From the NCBI GenBank assembly GCA_023435925.1, contig JAEZLF010000310.1, positions 6,031 to 70,030 on the forward strand: a DNA stretch of 64,000 nt, in the 5' to 3' direction. This document shows positions 52,589-60,794 of this stretch, in pieces. The DNA is from Bacillota bacterium (GTDB lineage Bacteria > Bacillota > Clostridia > Acetivibrionales > DTU013). The notes below the pieces were generated by a model, which had not been told where the DNA came from, did no database searches, and saw nothing but the letters and a program-made list of their open reading frames with translations. The first letter of the stretch is position 1. Every line of letters begins with the position of its first letter. The translations under genes were made by a program, and so were the position numbers.

Positions 52589-53294
52589 ATATTCTGTTCT
52601 CGTTATGTATTCACTTTTCAAGGTGCAATAAATCAGGCCAGCTCCTACAGACATAATTTCACACATCTGTAGTAGTTGGATTTTCGATATCTGGACATGC
52701 GGAAACAAACCTCATGTTAAATATCAAATATTTTGTTTTTTTGAATGCATTGGAATTGCAAAACTTACAGGCGGGATTTTATTTTTTTGTAACCGTACAG
52801 TATAAAATAATATCTCTCTTGTAATTAATTAATTTCTACATTCAGTGCCTTGGTATGACTACGTTTGCGCTATTTTTCTGAGACTATAAAATAATGTTAA
52901 ATTATTTGTTGACAACTACCCTCCCTCATGTTATTATTAGTTTGTGGTTAAAAACCACGTTTTATTTGCGTTTTCAAAAAGTACAGTCTCGAACTTGATT
53001 ATAGCAGGTCTGATTGTTTTTGTCAACCTGTTTTTTGTTAATTTTATCAACAAACTCATCATATCCATCATATTTTTCTTTCAATTTATTTGATACGCTG
53101 AGTAACCTATTCTCTCACTGGTTTAATGACGTAGAAGAGCAGAAGGAATGTATCCTTATATGGGAATGCATAGATTAGCCAATTTTGATGCTTACAAACG
53201 ATAATGGTGAAGTCTCTCACGAGTATCTGGTTAACTTCTTAGCAACTTTACTGAAACGCTTATAATCACTCATTGAATGATTCTTTATATGCTT
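52589..53294. other. non-coding region with a promoter and hairpins
   Basis: No gene in 700 nt. It holds a CTACAGA/TCTGTAG stem near 52650, a consensus rightward promoter TTGACA-17-TATTAT (52909-52937) and, right after it, a GTGGTT-AAA-AACCAC hairpin with a following GTTTTATTTG. A transcript from that promoter would be very short unless it reads through. It could encode a small RNA. Confidence 0.4.
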
Positions 53295-53588
53295 TTACTT
53301 TTTATCCTTTAGTTTTCTTGGTACAACATATAACCAGTATGTACCATCTGTCTTCTTATTAATCCTAATAGAAAATTCGCCATATTGCTTTGTTGCACTA
53401 ATGCTGTAGTTACCATAAGTATCTTCTTCAAACATTATTGGAAAATTAGAACTGCTTGCATACCCCATACTATAAAATTCTGTAATGCAATTTTCTATTG
53501 TATGATAGCTAAGATTTTCAATTTTACAACTTAAATTTTCCATATCAGTATCATCCTTTCGATCTACTGAGAGATACTTTCTATTCAT
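53295..53588 (-). CDS. hypothetical early phage protein
   Basis: 97 residues from ATG 53588 (MNRKYLSVDRKDDTDMENLS), with GAGGT 8 nt upstream. The second half is beta-rich (YGNYSISATKQYGEFSIRIN). It follows the 183-residue gene by 11 nt in the same operon. No family recognised. Confidence 0.55.
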   Translation of the reverse strand: MNRKYLSVDRKDDTDMENLSCKIENLSYHTIENCITEFYSMGYASSSNFPIMFEEDTYGNYSISATKQYGEFSIRINKKTDGTYWLYVVPRKLKDKK

Positions 53589-53599
53589 ACAAAATACCT

Positions 53600-54151
53600 C
53601 TATTGCCTTTTGACTAACCATACATAATGTTTATCAGGAACACCAGAAATAGAATATCTAATTAATGCTCTCATATAAGCAAGCCTCATATGTCCTTCAA
53701 GTAGATGTAATGGTCTAATCAATTTACCATATTTTAATTCTTTTTCTTCATCAATAATACTATTATTTACATCAAAAACAATAACTGGTTTTAGCCAAGT
53801 TCTATTTTCATTCATAAAACCCCCTAACCAAGTTTGCTTAACACGAAATTCAGGATTGTTTATAAAATCATCTCCCCAATAATCTTGGGTATCAAGAAAT
53901 GCCGTTCCAATACTCATGATTTGCTCCCTAGAAAACAAGACTTTATTAAAAACCAAACGATCATATTGAATCCACCAATACTTGTTACAGAAATCATCAA
54001 AGTGCCTATACGTCCATTGTTCAAGGACGCACTCAGGAAAGTTTGGAAGCATTTTTTTATACTTCTCAGAAACATTCACAAATGGTTCTAATTGATATGT
54101 TACATAATCAAACTTTGGTTTCAATTCTCTAAATTCATCAATATCAATCAT
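53600..54151 (-). CDS. hypothetical early phage protein with ParB-like LLEGHMRL block
   Basis: 183 residues. The stretch KLIRPLHLLEGHMRLAYMRA near the C-terminus recalls the GHxR block of ParB/sulfiredoxin-like proteins, but the rest (WTYRHFDDFCNKYWWIQYDR) is not familiar. Part of the leftward early cluster. Weak functional hint only. Confidence 0.5.
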   Translation of the reverse strand: MIDIDEFRELKPKFDYVTYQLEPFVNVSEKYKKMLPNFPECVLEQWTYRHFDDFCNKYWWIQYDRLVFNKVLFSREQIMSIGTAFLDTQDYWGDDFINNPEFRVKQTWLGGFMNENRTWLKPVIVFDVNNSIIDEEKELKYGKLIRPLHLLEGHMRLAYMRALIRYSISGVPDKHYVWLVKRQ

Positions 54152-54186
54152 ATATGATAACTCTCTATAAGTTTTGCAATCATTGT

Positions 54187-54342
54187 CTAATCATTATCAA
54201 TACTTATCTCATCACTGAAATATTCATATGTTCCTTCAACAGGTTTACTACAATCGTTGCACACATCCCAATGTCCCCACATATCCATTTCAGTATATAC
54301 ACTAGATGAATGTTCGCATTTGCAAAATTCAGTTTCTTCCAC
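54187..54342 (-). CDS. 51-residue zinc-ribbon protein
   Basis: Acidic, with four cysteines as FCKCEH and VCNDCSKP, suited to bind zinc. GTG 54342 has GGGAG 11 nt upstream; an earlier GTG lies directly at that site. It lies 35 nt ahead of the 183-residue gene. The family is not recognised. Confidence 0.45.
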   Translation of the reverse strand: MEETEFCKCEHSSSVYTEMDMWGHWDVCNDCSKPVEGTYEYFSDEISIDND

Positions 54343-54486
54343 AGTTATTAACACTCCCTTTGCCAATATAAGAAGTAAATAAACTTTCAGTAATAAATTA
54401 TATCACATAACTTTACATATGTATCCTATTAAGAAAAATCTCAATATTAAATTATCAAAGTACAATCTATAAGATCAAAGGGCTGC

Positions 54487-54580
54487 ATTGTCCCTATTCA
54501 GGTGGTTCCCACGACCTCCCCGTCATATTTGACGGATCATTGGTTTCGGCCTGTTCCACCGACCCAGGCCATCATCAGGT
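54487..54580. ncRNA. possible structured RNA element
   Basis: This part is clearly richer in G+C than its surroundings. It has CCGTCA-TATT-TGACGG (54519-54534), GGCCTG...CAGGCC (about 54548-54570) and a CAGGTGG direct repeat at both ends. It lies at the end of the 85-codon gene. I cannot match it to a known RNA family; a complex terminator is possible. Confidence 0.3.
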
Positions 54581-54832
54581 GGATTTATTAGCTAAAAGCA
54601 AAAGAAATATCATGTGTACCTGGACTCTCTTTTTGATGTAGTCAACTGCTTCCTTAAATTCCGTAAAAATCAAATTGTTGTCGATACTGGAGTAGGATAA
54701 TTGACTATCCTCAAATACCTGAAAGTAATATACCTGCATCACAATTAACTCAAATATGGCTATTTTGCTATTCCCTGCTGTCCATGTCCATAATGGATAG
54801 ACTTTGCCTTCAGCCTTACAAAAGTTCAGCAT
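54575..54832 (-). CDS. hypothetical early phage protein
   Basis: 85 residues, MLNFCKAEGKVYPLWTWTAG, then IAIFELIVMQVYYFQVFEDS. GAGGTG lies 9 nt before the ATG. Alpha-beta, no membrane helix of full length, no family recognised. It is the second leftward gene after the lysogeny switch. Confidence 0.55.
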   Translation of the reverse strand: MLNFCKAEGKVYPLWTWTAGNSKIAIFELIVMQVYYFQVFEDSQLSYSSIDNNLIFTEFKEAVDYIKKRVQVHMIFLLLLANKST

Positions 54833-54893
54833 ATCTATAGCACCTCACATTAGCATATAATAATTAAATCTTATCTATATGTAATAGAACATA

Positions 54894-55355
54894 TCAAAAA
54901 CACCTATCCCACTTGGAGTGATTAACTGCTCCAATATCCTTAAGGAACTGTCTGCATGTTCCAACCTGTCCACGTGGTATATCAATATGGATGTGTTTAG
55001 GATGACCAGTAAACTTGCCCAAATGTTCTCTTGCATTCCACTGTTTTTTCAGAGCATATGGATGATTGGGGTCTTTCAAATCATTATAATCTATGTAGTC
55101 AACTTTAAACGTCAGGTCAAATCCTACGTAATCAGCAATTGCTTGGAGTTTTTCTCTTATTCTGTTGGCTGCTTCTTCCGATGTAATTAATCCTAAGATG
55201 CAGTTTTGGCTCATACCACAGTGATAAGACCAATATGACGGTGTTTTATTAAAATGCTGATCTACGGTCATAATACTAAAAGTTCCAGTGCTACCAGACT
55301 GAATAAATCCATGATTGTCTACTACTACCCAATACTTTTCAATAGCGTTTTCCAT
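54894..55355 (-). CDS. first early gene of the leftward operon, unknown function
   Basis: 153 residues (MENAIEKYWVVVDNHGFIQS...). It ends with the His-rich HPKHIHIDIPRGQVGTCRQF. It is transcribed from the leftward switch promoter with a GAGGGG ribosome site, 9 nt before ATG 55355. In phages this position often holds an antirepressor or Cro-like protein, but there is no helix-turn-helix here. Confidence 0.55.
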   Translation of the reverse strand: MENAIEKYWVVVDNHGFIQSGSTGTFSIMTVDQHFNKTPSYWSYHCGMSQNCILGLITSEEAANRIREKLQAIADYVGFDLTFKVDYIDYNDLKDPNHPYALKKQWNAREHLGKFTGHPKHIHIDIPRGQVGTCRQFLKDIGAVNHSKWDRCF

Positions 55356-55412
55356 AATCATGATCCCCTCTCGTTTTCGGCTGTGCCGTATTTTGTTTTC
55401 GACTATGGTTTG

Positions 55413-55503
55413 ATTATACTACGCAAATCGTAATTAGTCAATACGATTATCGTAATTTTTATTTTATTTTCGTATTGACTCGTTACGCAAATCGTATTAT
55501 AAT
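55413..55503. promoter_or_regulatory. lysogeny switch: divergent promoters and three operators
   Basis: Leftward promoter: TTGACT (55441-55436), 17 bp, TATAAT (55418-55413). Rightward promoter: TTGACT (55475-55480), 17 bp, TATAAT (55498-55503). Operators TACGCAAATCGTA at 55420-55432 and 55484-55496 lie inside the two spacers, and TACGATTATCGTA at 55442-55454 lies between. The XRE repressor downstream is the obvious ligand. Confidence 0.85.
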
Positions 55504-55528
55504 AGACAGGAAAGAGAGGTGAAACAAA

Positions 55529-55750
55529 TTGCCAGTAAAATTTAAACTAAAAATGCTTCTTGCCATTAATGAAATGACACAAAAGGAATTGGCTGAAAAA
55601 ACAGGTATAAGGCCACCAACTATTTCAGCAATATGCAATAATTCAATTAAGCAAATACCCGTATCAGTAATAGAAAAGATATGTAAATGTCTAAATTGTA
55701 AGCCTGTAGATTGGATTGACTACATAGACGAAAATCAAGAAAACACCTGA
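55529..55750 (+). CDS. XRE-family repressor of the lysogeny switch
   Basis: 73 residues, a bare helix-turn-helix: MLLAINEMTQKELAEKTGIR then PPTISAICNNSIKQIPVSVI. TTG 55529 is the start, with AGAGAGGTG about 8 nt upstream. There is no protease or sensor domain, so induction must come from elsewhere, for example an antirepressor. It is transcribed from the rightward promoter that contains one of its presumed operators, giving autoregulation. Confidence 0.88.
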   Translation: MPVKFKLKMLLAINEMTQKELAEKTGIRPPTISAICNNSIKQIPVSVIEKICKCLNCKPVDWIDYIDENQENT

Positions 55751-55875
55751 TGAAGGTGTTTTTTTGATTTAGACTCATCAATTTTCTTTTTGGCCTTCAA
55801 GTGTACTTCTGGAGATATAAGCCCTTCTTTATGAATTTGATCATTAAGCGTATACAAGATATCCTTCTCCAGCAT
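55735..55875 (-). CDS. possible small helical protein opposite the repressor end
   Basis: 46 codons, MLEKDILYTLNDQIHKEGLI then SPEVHLKAKKKIDESK; protein-like and charged. The open frame extends further upstream without an ATG. It overlaps the repressor terminator and the last 16 nt of the repressor on the other strand. No ribosome site is clear, so it is doubtful. Confidence 0.3.
   Translation of the reverse strand: MLEKDILYTLNDQIHKEGLISPEVHLKAKKKIDESKSKKHLHQVFS
55741..55764 (+). terminator. terminator of the repressor gene
   Basis: AAACACCT (55741-55748) and AGGTGTTT (55754-55761) with a following T-run, overlapping the stop codon region. Confidence 0.8.
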
Positions 55876-55963
55876 ATCATGTATTCTTTCAATATAGTCT
55901 TTTATTAAAATATCTTTTATGTTTTCGGTAATTCTGTTGGATTAGCTTACCACCTTTTTATCT

Positions 55964-56242
55964 TCAAACAGCAGCCATCACTCTATCATTGTACTTAACA
56001 TAAAACATATCATCAGTCCTGAATAGCAATACAGAATTCTTGCCGTCATCAAATAACACAATATACTGTTCATCATTTAGGATTTTGCGCAAAAATCTCT
56101 TGTCTATTTTACTTGCAAAGATCTGAGCTTCTTTGACGTTAGTGATAGCTCGATAACCATAGATGTAATTTGCATAGTACTCTTTTTTAATATAACGCAG
56201 GAAGTTCTTGGTTCTATCTTCCACATATATCACACCTATCAA
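55964..56242 (-). CDS. hypothetical lysogen-side protein
   Basis: 92 residues, MIGVIYVEDRTKNFLRYIKK to YVKYNDRVMAAV; a small alpha-beta protein rich in Tyr, Arg and Lys. It lies right of the repressor on the opposite strand. No family recognised. Confidence 0.5.
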   Translation of the reverse strand: MIGVIYVEDRTKNFLRYIKKEYYANYIYGYRAITNVKEAQIFASKIDKRFLRKILNDEQYIVLFDDGKNSVLLFRTDDMFYVKYNDRVMAAV

Positions 56243-56437
56243 ACTTGATAGGTAAATTGTATCATAAAGTAAGTTTATTGTAAATTATTTCCATTATTTT
56301 GAGGAAATATAGTTGTATTTATCATTTCTTGTAATATAATATTTTATAATTGTTTTATTTAAATACTGAATCCGACAGATGTAGTTTATACATAAATTAC
56401 AGATTTCAGAGATACAATATAATCGGAGGTGTTTTGA

Positions 56438-56509
56438 ATGGTATTACTATTCGTATGTTCCTGTTTATATGTTGGTATTGAACTTGCGTATTTAATAGCT
56501 ACAAAATAA
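56438..56509 (+). CDS. 23-residue hydrophobic peptide
   Basis: One membrane-spanning peptide, 23 residues, starting MVLLFVCSCLYVG and ending LIATK. CGGAGGTG lies 7 nt before the ATG, and TATAAT (56418-56423 region) lies about 15 nt upstream of that site. It resembles in size and form type I toxin peptides or signalling leaders; no antisense RNA could be proven. Confidence 0.45.
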   Translation: MVLLFVCSCLYVGIELAYLIATK

Positions 56510-56650
56510 ATCAACGTCTCTACTATCGTTAATTTAATAGAGCACTTAATAGATTTCAACTATATTGAGCCTTTTTTAAAGTTATTATTTTATAGTTTTT
56601 CACTTACGAAATCATTTTTTATTACTAAGTAAAGATAGCAAGAAAAATGC

Positions 56651-56684
56651 AAAAAAAAAAAAAAATAGCCTTCACCGGCTATTC
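56651..56684 (-). terminator. terminator of the gene at 56694
   Basis: ATAGCC and GGCTAT around TTCACC; on the leftward strand it is followed by a run of 15 T. Confidence 0.85.
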
Positions 56685-56693
56685 ATTATTAAT

Positions 56694-56960
56694 TTACTCA
56701 TCTTTGATTCTTACATATGTAAGATCAATATCTTCCGGATATTCAATTTGCAATTCTCTATTTGATACTATACTGTCAATATGTGCACCCTTGTATATTA
56801 TACAAAACATACCTTGATTTAAATTATTATATATATCAACATGATTTCCATCATTATCATAATGATATGCTATATGGAAATATTGCCCTGTTTTTTTGAT
56901 AAAAGATATGTTGTGTTTTACCTCTGTCCTTTTAACCTCATAGAGCTTAATATTATCCAT
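56694..56960 (-). CDS. hypothetical lysogen-side protein
   Basis: 88 residues from ATG 56960 (MDNIKLYEVKRTEVKHNISF), which has a GGGGG site 6 nt upstream. Beta-rich, IAYHYDNDGNHVDIYNN in the centre. Upstream in the same direction is the AbrB-like gene. Strong terminator follows. Function unknown. Confidence 0.55.
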   Translation of the reverse strand: MDNIKLYEVKRTEVKHNISFIKKTGQYFHIAYHYDNDGNHVDIYNNLNQGMFCIIYKGAHIDSIVSNRELQIEYPEDIDLTYVRIKDE

Positions 56961-57014
56961 TATATACCCCCTGAAATGCATATTAGCAAAATCTACCTTC
57001 ATTTTGTAAAGATA

Positions 57015-57254
57015 TTATTTCTTCAGTTCTTGCATACAATTTGGGCAAATGTTTTTACCTTTGTATACGGAAATATCCTTTGCATCTCCGCAAAATATAC
57101 AAGCCGGCTCGTATTTCTTTAAAATAATAGTTGATTGGTCAACATAAATCTCAAGAGAGTCCTTCTCCGAAATATCCAAAGTCCTTCTGAGTTCGATCGG
57201 GAGAACAACTCTTCCCAGTTCATCAACTTTTCTAACAATTCCTGTAGCTTTCAT
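57015..57254 (-). CDS. AbrB/SpoVT-type transcription regulator with zinc ribbon
   Basis: 79 residues from ATG 57254. MKATGIVRKVDELGRVVLPI and ELRRTLDISEKDSLEIYVD are the swapped-hairpin AbrB DNA-binding domain. CIFCGDAKD and CPNCMQELKK supply a C-terminal zinc ribbon, a known AbrB-like variant in Clostridia and their phages. It could control lysogeny or host transition-state genes. GAGGT precedes the start. Confidence 0.88.
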   Translation of the reverse strand: MKATGIVRKVDELGRVVLPIELRRTLDISEKDSLEIYVDQSTIILKKYEPACIFCGDAKDISVYKGKNICPNCMQELKK

Positions 57255-57500
57255 ATTATACCTCACATTTTATTTTATTTTTGTAACTTATGTAAGATAT
57301 TGTAATATAATAGTAAATTATTGTCAATAGTGGGTGAAAAAAAATAAAAAGTACTTTTGTAGAATACATTTTTGTTTAATAATAAAAGATGAGCATACAA
57401 ATCTATATATAACTGCTTCACAGTTGAGTTTTCAAATTTAAATATAAAAGATAATTAATTGGGGTAAATTAATAATAGCTTATCATGAAAGGACGCTACT

Positions 57501-57677
57501 ATGAAAGAATTTATTGATAATAAATACAAAAATGCAAACCGTTTAATTAACGAAAAATCACCTTACCTATTACAACATGCTTACAATCCAGTAGATTGGT
57601 ATCCTTGGAGTGATGAGGCTTTTCAGAAAGCTGCAAGAGAAAGCAAGCCTGTATTCTTGTCCATAGGCTATTCATAG
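57501..57677 (+). pseudogene. phage-side second 5' end of the yyaL-type gene, ended by an amber codon
   Basis: ATG 57501, with GAAAGGA 7 nt upstream, starts [20 protein letters not shown] and continues to [11 protein letters not shown]. This is the N-terminal part of the same protein family as the host gene, but divergent ([19 protein letters not shown] against [19 protein letters not shown]) and AT-rich like phage DNA. After codon 58 comes TAG. Without a 21-bp insert (57675-57695) it would continue in frame to TCHWCHV of the host gene. It may have restored the interrupted gene at integration. Confidence 0.8.
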
Positions 57678-59579
57678 TTGCGGCGTATTATATTTACATG
57701 CCATTGGTGTCACGTCATGGAGCAGGAAAGCTTTGAGGATGCTGAAGTTGCTCAGCTACTGAATAAAAACTTTGTAGCAATAAAGGTGGACCGGGAAGAA
57801 CGTCCGGACATTGACAGCATCTATATGTCGGTATGCCAGGCTCTCACCGGCCATGGCGGATGGCCAATGACCATCATTATGACTCCGGACAAAAAACCTT
57901 TTTTCGCAGGCACATACTTTCCAAAGCATGATCGGATGGGACTACCGGGTATTATGACCATTCTTGAAAGAGCGTCACTCTCCTGGAGGGAAAACAAGGA
58001 AGCTGTTTTGGAAACCGGCAATCACATTGTCAACGCTATATCGGCACCTGTGAAAGAGGAAGGCGACATAGATTATTCCGAGCTCGTTCAGAAAGCCTTC
58101 AGTCAGTATAAATCCGCTTTTGACAGTATGCACGGTGGCTTTGGAAATGCCCCCAAATTCCCCACTCCCCACACATTATTTTTTCTTTTACGTTACTGGA
58201 AGCTTACAGGTGACGATTCAGCACTCAAAATGACGGAGAAAACCCTTGATTCCATGAGGCGCGGCGGGATATTCGACCATATCGGATATGGTTTTTGCCG
58301 ATACTCCACTGACCGAATCTGGCTGGTGCCGCATTTCGAGAAGATGCTCTATGACAATGCCTTGCTCGCCATAGCTTATCTGGAAACGTACCAGGCAACC
58401 GGAAACGGTCAATATGCAAAGACCGCAGAAGAAATATTTACCTATATCCTCCGAGATATGACGTCACCGGAGGGTGCTTTCTATTCTGCCGAGGATGCAG
58501 ATTCAGAAGCTGAGGACGGAAAGAACGAAGAGGGGTTTTTTTATACATGGACACCCGATGAGATCACACAGGTTCTTGGCGTAACCGATGCTCAGCGTTT
58601 TATGCTGCTTTTTAACATTACATCAAAGGGTAATTTTGAAGGACGCAGCATTCTCAATACTATAAAGGGCAATATACCAGGCAGTGACCTTGAATTTGTA
58701 GAAGCCTGCCGGCAAAAGCTCTTTGAGAACCGCGAGAAGAGGCCGCACCCATTCAAGGATGACAAGGTGCTGACCTCCTGGAACGGATTGATGATTGCAG
58801 CTTTGGCAATAGGCGGTAGAGTTCTTGGAAAAGACCAATACACCTTGGCAGCAGAAAAAGCAGCCAAATTTATTCTTTCCAATCTGATTGACAAAGATGG
58901 CCGCCTGCTTGCCGTATACCGCGACAGTGCTTCCCCTGTCAAAGGTTACGCCGATGATTATACCTTCATGATTTGGGGTCTTCTGGAGCTATATGAAACG
59001 ACATACCAACCGGACTATCTGCAAAGTGCAATAAAACTGAATCAAGAGCTCCTTGACCTTTTCTGGGACCAGGACAATGGGGGCTTCTATCTTTACGGCA
59101 GCGACAGCGAGCAGCTGATCATCAGACCGAAGGAAGCCTACGACGGTGCAACCCCCTCAGCCAATTCCACAGCGGCAAACAATCTTGTCCGGTTATCCAG
59201 ACTCACAGGCAGCCATGGCAATGAAGAAAAAGCGCGACAAATTCTGCAGACTTTTTCCGGTAATCTGCTTGGCTATCCAGCGGGCTACAGTCACATGCTC
59301 AATGCAGCAATACTTCTCGAAGCGAAGGGGCAGGAAGTTGTTATAGCAGGAGATGCAAATAATGGAGCCGATCAGCTTCTTGAGATATTAAGACAAGGCT
59401 TCCGGCCTTTCACGGCTTCTGTGTACTTTCACCAGAATCCTGAAGCTCTGCAATCGCTTATCCCCTTCCTCTCGGATTATTCCACTGTAAATGGTAAAGC
59501 AGCTGCATATGTCTGTACAAATTTCACTTGCAGCCAGCCCGTAACGGACACTGAGAGTTTTCTAAAAGTGCTGCGGTAA
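57678..59579 (+). CDS. yyaL: YyaL-type DUF255 thioredoxin-like protein, 3' part of the disrupted gene
   Basis: About 633 codons. The thioredoxin-like domain has TCHWCHVMEQESFEDAEVAQ with the CxxC pair, then VDREERPDIDSIYM and GHGGWPMTIIMTPDKKPFF. The remainder is an (alpha/alpha)6-barrel of the N-acylglucosamine-epimerase-like class (WLVPHFEKMLYDNALLAIAY). Family members are called spermatogenesis-associated protein 20 or YyaL; the reaction is unknown. The natural start is missing because of the prophage. TTG 57678 directly follows the amber codon and could allow re-initiation. Confidence 0.85.
   Translation: MRRIIFTCHWCHVMEQESFEDAEVAQLLNKNFVAIKVDREERPDIDSIYMSVCQALTGHGGWPMTIIMTPDKKPFFAGTYFPKHDRMGLPGIMTILERASLSWRENKEAVLETGNHIVNAISAPVKEEGDIDYSELVQKAFSQYKSAFDSMHGGFGNAPKFPTPHTLFFLLRYWKLTGDDSALKMTEKTLDSMRRGGIFDHIGYGFCRYSTDRIWLVPHFEKMLYDNALLAIAYLETYQATGNGQYAKTAEEIFTYILRDMTSPEGAFYSAEDADSEAEDGKNEEGFFYTWTPDEITQVLGVTDAQRFMLLFNITSKGNFEGRSILNTIKGNIPGSDLEFVEACRQKLFENREKRPHPFKDDKVLTSWNGLMIAALAIGGRVLGKDQYTLAAEKAAKFILSNLIDKDGRLLAVYRDSASPVKGYADDYTFMIWGLLELYETTYQPDYLQSAIKLNQELLDLFWDQDNGGFYLYGSDSEQLIIRPKEAYDGATPSANSTAANNLVRLSRLTGSHGNEEKARQILQTFSGNLLGYPAGYSHMLNAAILLEAKGQEVVIAGDANNGADQLLEILRQGFRPFTASVYFHQNPEALQSLIPFLSDYSTVNGKAAAYVCTNFTCSQPVTDTESFLKVLR
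57699..57712. other. right attachment junction (attR core)
   Basis: TGCCATTGGTGTCA, the partner of TGTCACTGGTGCCA at 23413-23426. Left of it is phage-side sequence including the 21-bp insert; right of it is the host gene. Confidence 0.6.
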
Positions 59580-59743
59580 AATCATGACAACACATGTATA
59601 CCTATTGAAAAATCTTATTTCAATTTGAAAGGTATGGGAATGGCTTTACAATAGATGGATCAATCCCTTCCAGCTAAAGGATGACAATAAGATACTCCAA
59701 TCAGCACCACCGATAAAATGGGTATATCCTTCGCAGATCTTGG

Positions 59744-60610
59744 TTATATGCTTCTGAAGCCCTTGCCGATTATTTCAGATGTATTGGTGATCGTAACAAA
59801 GGCTTCTTTATCGATTAAGCGGATATACTGCCTTAGTAATAACGCCTGCCTCCTTGTTACCACTGTTGTCACTACATGCTTCTCCTCATTATTAAAAGCG
59901 CCGTATGCAATATGGATAGTAGCACCTCTGTGGATATTATCAATAATATACCTCCGGATTTCTTCCTGCTTTTCGCTGATAATCACCATTTGTTTTCGTA
60001 TGTTGAATCCTTCAATCACATTATCGATAATAAAGCCCTTCAGTATTAACCCCAGCATAGAATACATACCAATTCGGACACCGTATACAATACCCGCTGC
60101 CAGTGTGATTGCAAAATCCGAAAGGAGCAGCGCTTTGCCGATATCAAGGCTGGTCAGCTTGTTAAGTATCTTGGCAACAATATCTGTTCCTCCTGTAGAG
60201 GCATTTTGATTGAAAACAATTGCAGATCCGACAGCCGGTAGTATAATTGCAAAAAACAGTTCCAGAAGCGTATCCTCAGTAAATGGCTTATACATGGGAA
60301 TCAACCGGTCAAAAAGCCAGACCATGCCCGACAAAGCAAGGCTTGAATAGACTGTTTTTGAGCCAAAGGACCCGCCTAACAGGATGAAACCCACAATAAG
60401 CAAAAAGATATTAATTACAAACATAATGGGCCCGATTGATATTCCGGGGAAGAAATAGCCGAGAACTATCGCAAACCCACTCACGCCTCCGGTTGCAAAA
60501 TTGTTCGGCACCTTAAAAAAGTGAATTCCTGCAGCCGTCAACATCAATCCCAGGTTTATCAGTAAAAAACTGCTATACTTTTTCAAAATGCTGTCCTCCA
60601 TATTACACAT
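59744..60610 (-). CDS. YitT-family membrane protein (DUF161/DUF2179)
   Basis: 288 residues. Five or six membrane segments make up residues 10-190, with the family motifs FKVPNNFATGGVSGFAIVLG and FNQNASTGGTDIVAKIL. The C-terminal soluble DUF2179 domain (about 205-285) shows QMVIISEKQEEIRRYIID and RGATIHIAYGAF. Function is unknown, possibly transport. It is convergent with the yyaL gene. Confidence 0.9.
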   Translation of the reverse strand: MCNMEDSILKKYSSFLLINLGLMLTAAGIHFFKVPNNFATGGVSGFAIVLGYFFPGISIGPIMFVINIFLLIVGFILLGGSFGSKTVYSSLALSGMVWLFDRLIPMYKPFTEDTLLELFFAIILPAVGSAIVFNQNASTGGTDIVAKILNKLTSLDIGKALLLSDFAITLAAGIVYGVRIGMYSMLGLILKGFIIDNVIEGFNIRKQMVIISEKQEEIRRYIIDNIHRGATIHIAYGAFNNEEKHVVTTVVTRRQALLLRQYIRLIDKEAFVTITNTSEIIGKGFRSI

Positions 60611-60794
60611 ATTCAGCCATTATTTTACCCTGTATCTTCGGTACTCAATCCAGATTTCACATTTTGATTCAAATAGCAAATTCACTACACAACTTCATAG
60701 TTCCATTTAAGACATTTTTAATAGTATCACGTATAAGTTAGCAGTGATAATAAAATTAAACATAAATGGAATTAGCAAAGGGGTAGTGAAGATC

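Larger units (their letters stand above)
23413..57712. mobile_element. integrated prophage (about 34 kb) with HK97-type head and siphovirus tail
   Basis: Bounded by related junction sequences in the CHWC codons of a yyaL-type gene. It carries a serine recombinase at the left end, a complete packaging/head/tail module read leftward, a holin, a tyrosine recombinase, a YonO-like RNA polymerase, an iteron array with a putative initiator and a lysogeny switch. Base composition is more AT-rich than in the flanks, particularly from 42 to 57 kb. No endolysin was recognised and the tailspike gene has an in-frame stop, so functionality is uncertain. Confidence 0.92.

Noticed and set aside
52909..52960. 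Promoter of a protein gene
   Set aside because: A hairpin with T-run follows within about 10 nt of the expected start and no rightward frame lies downstream.
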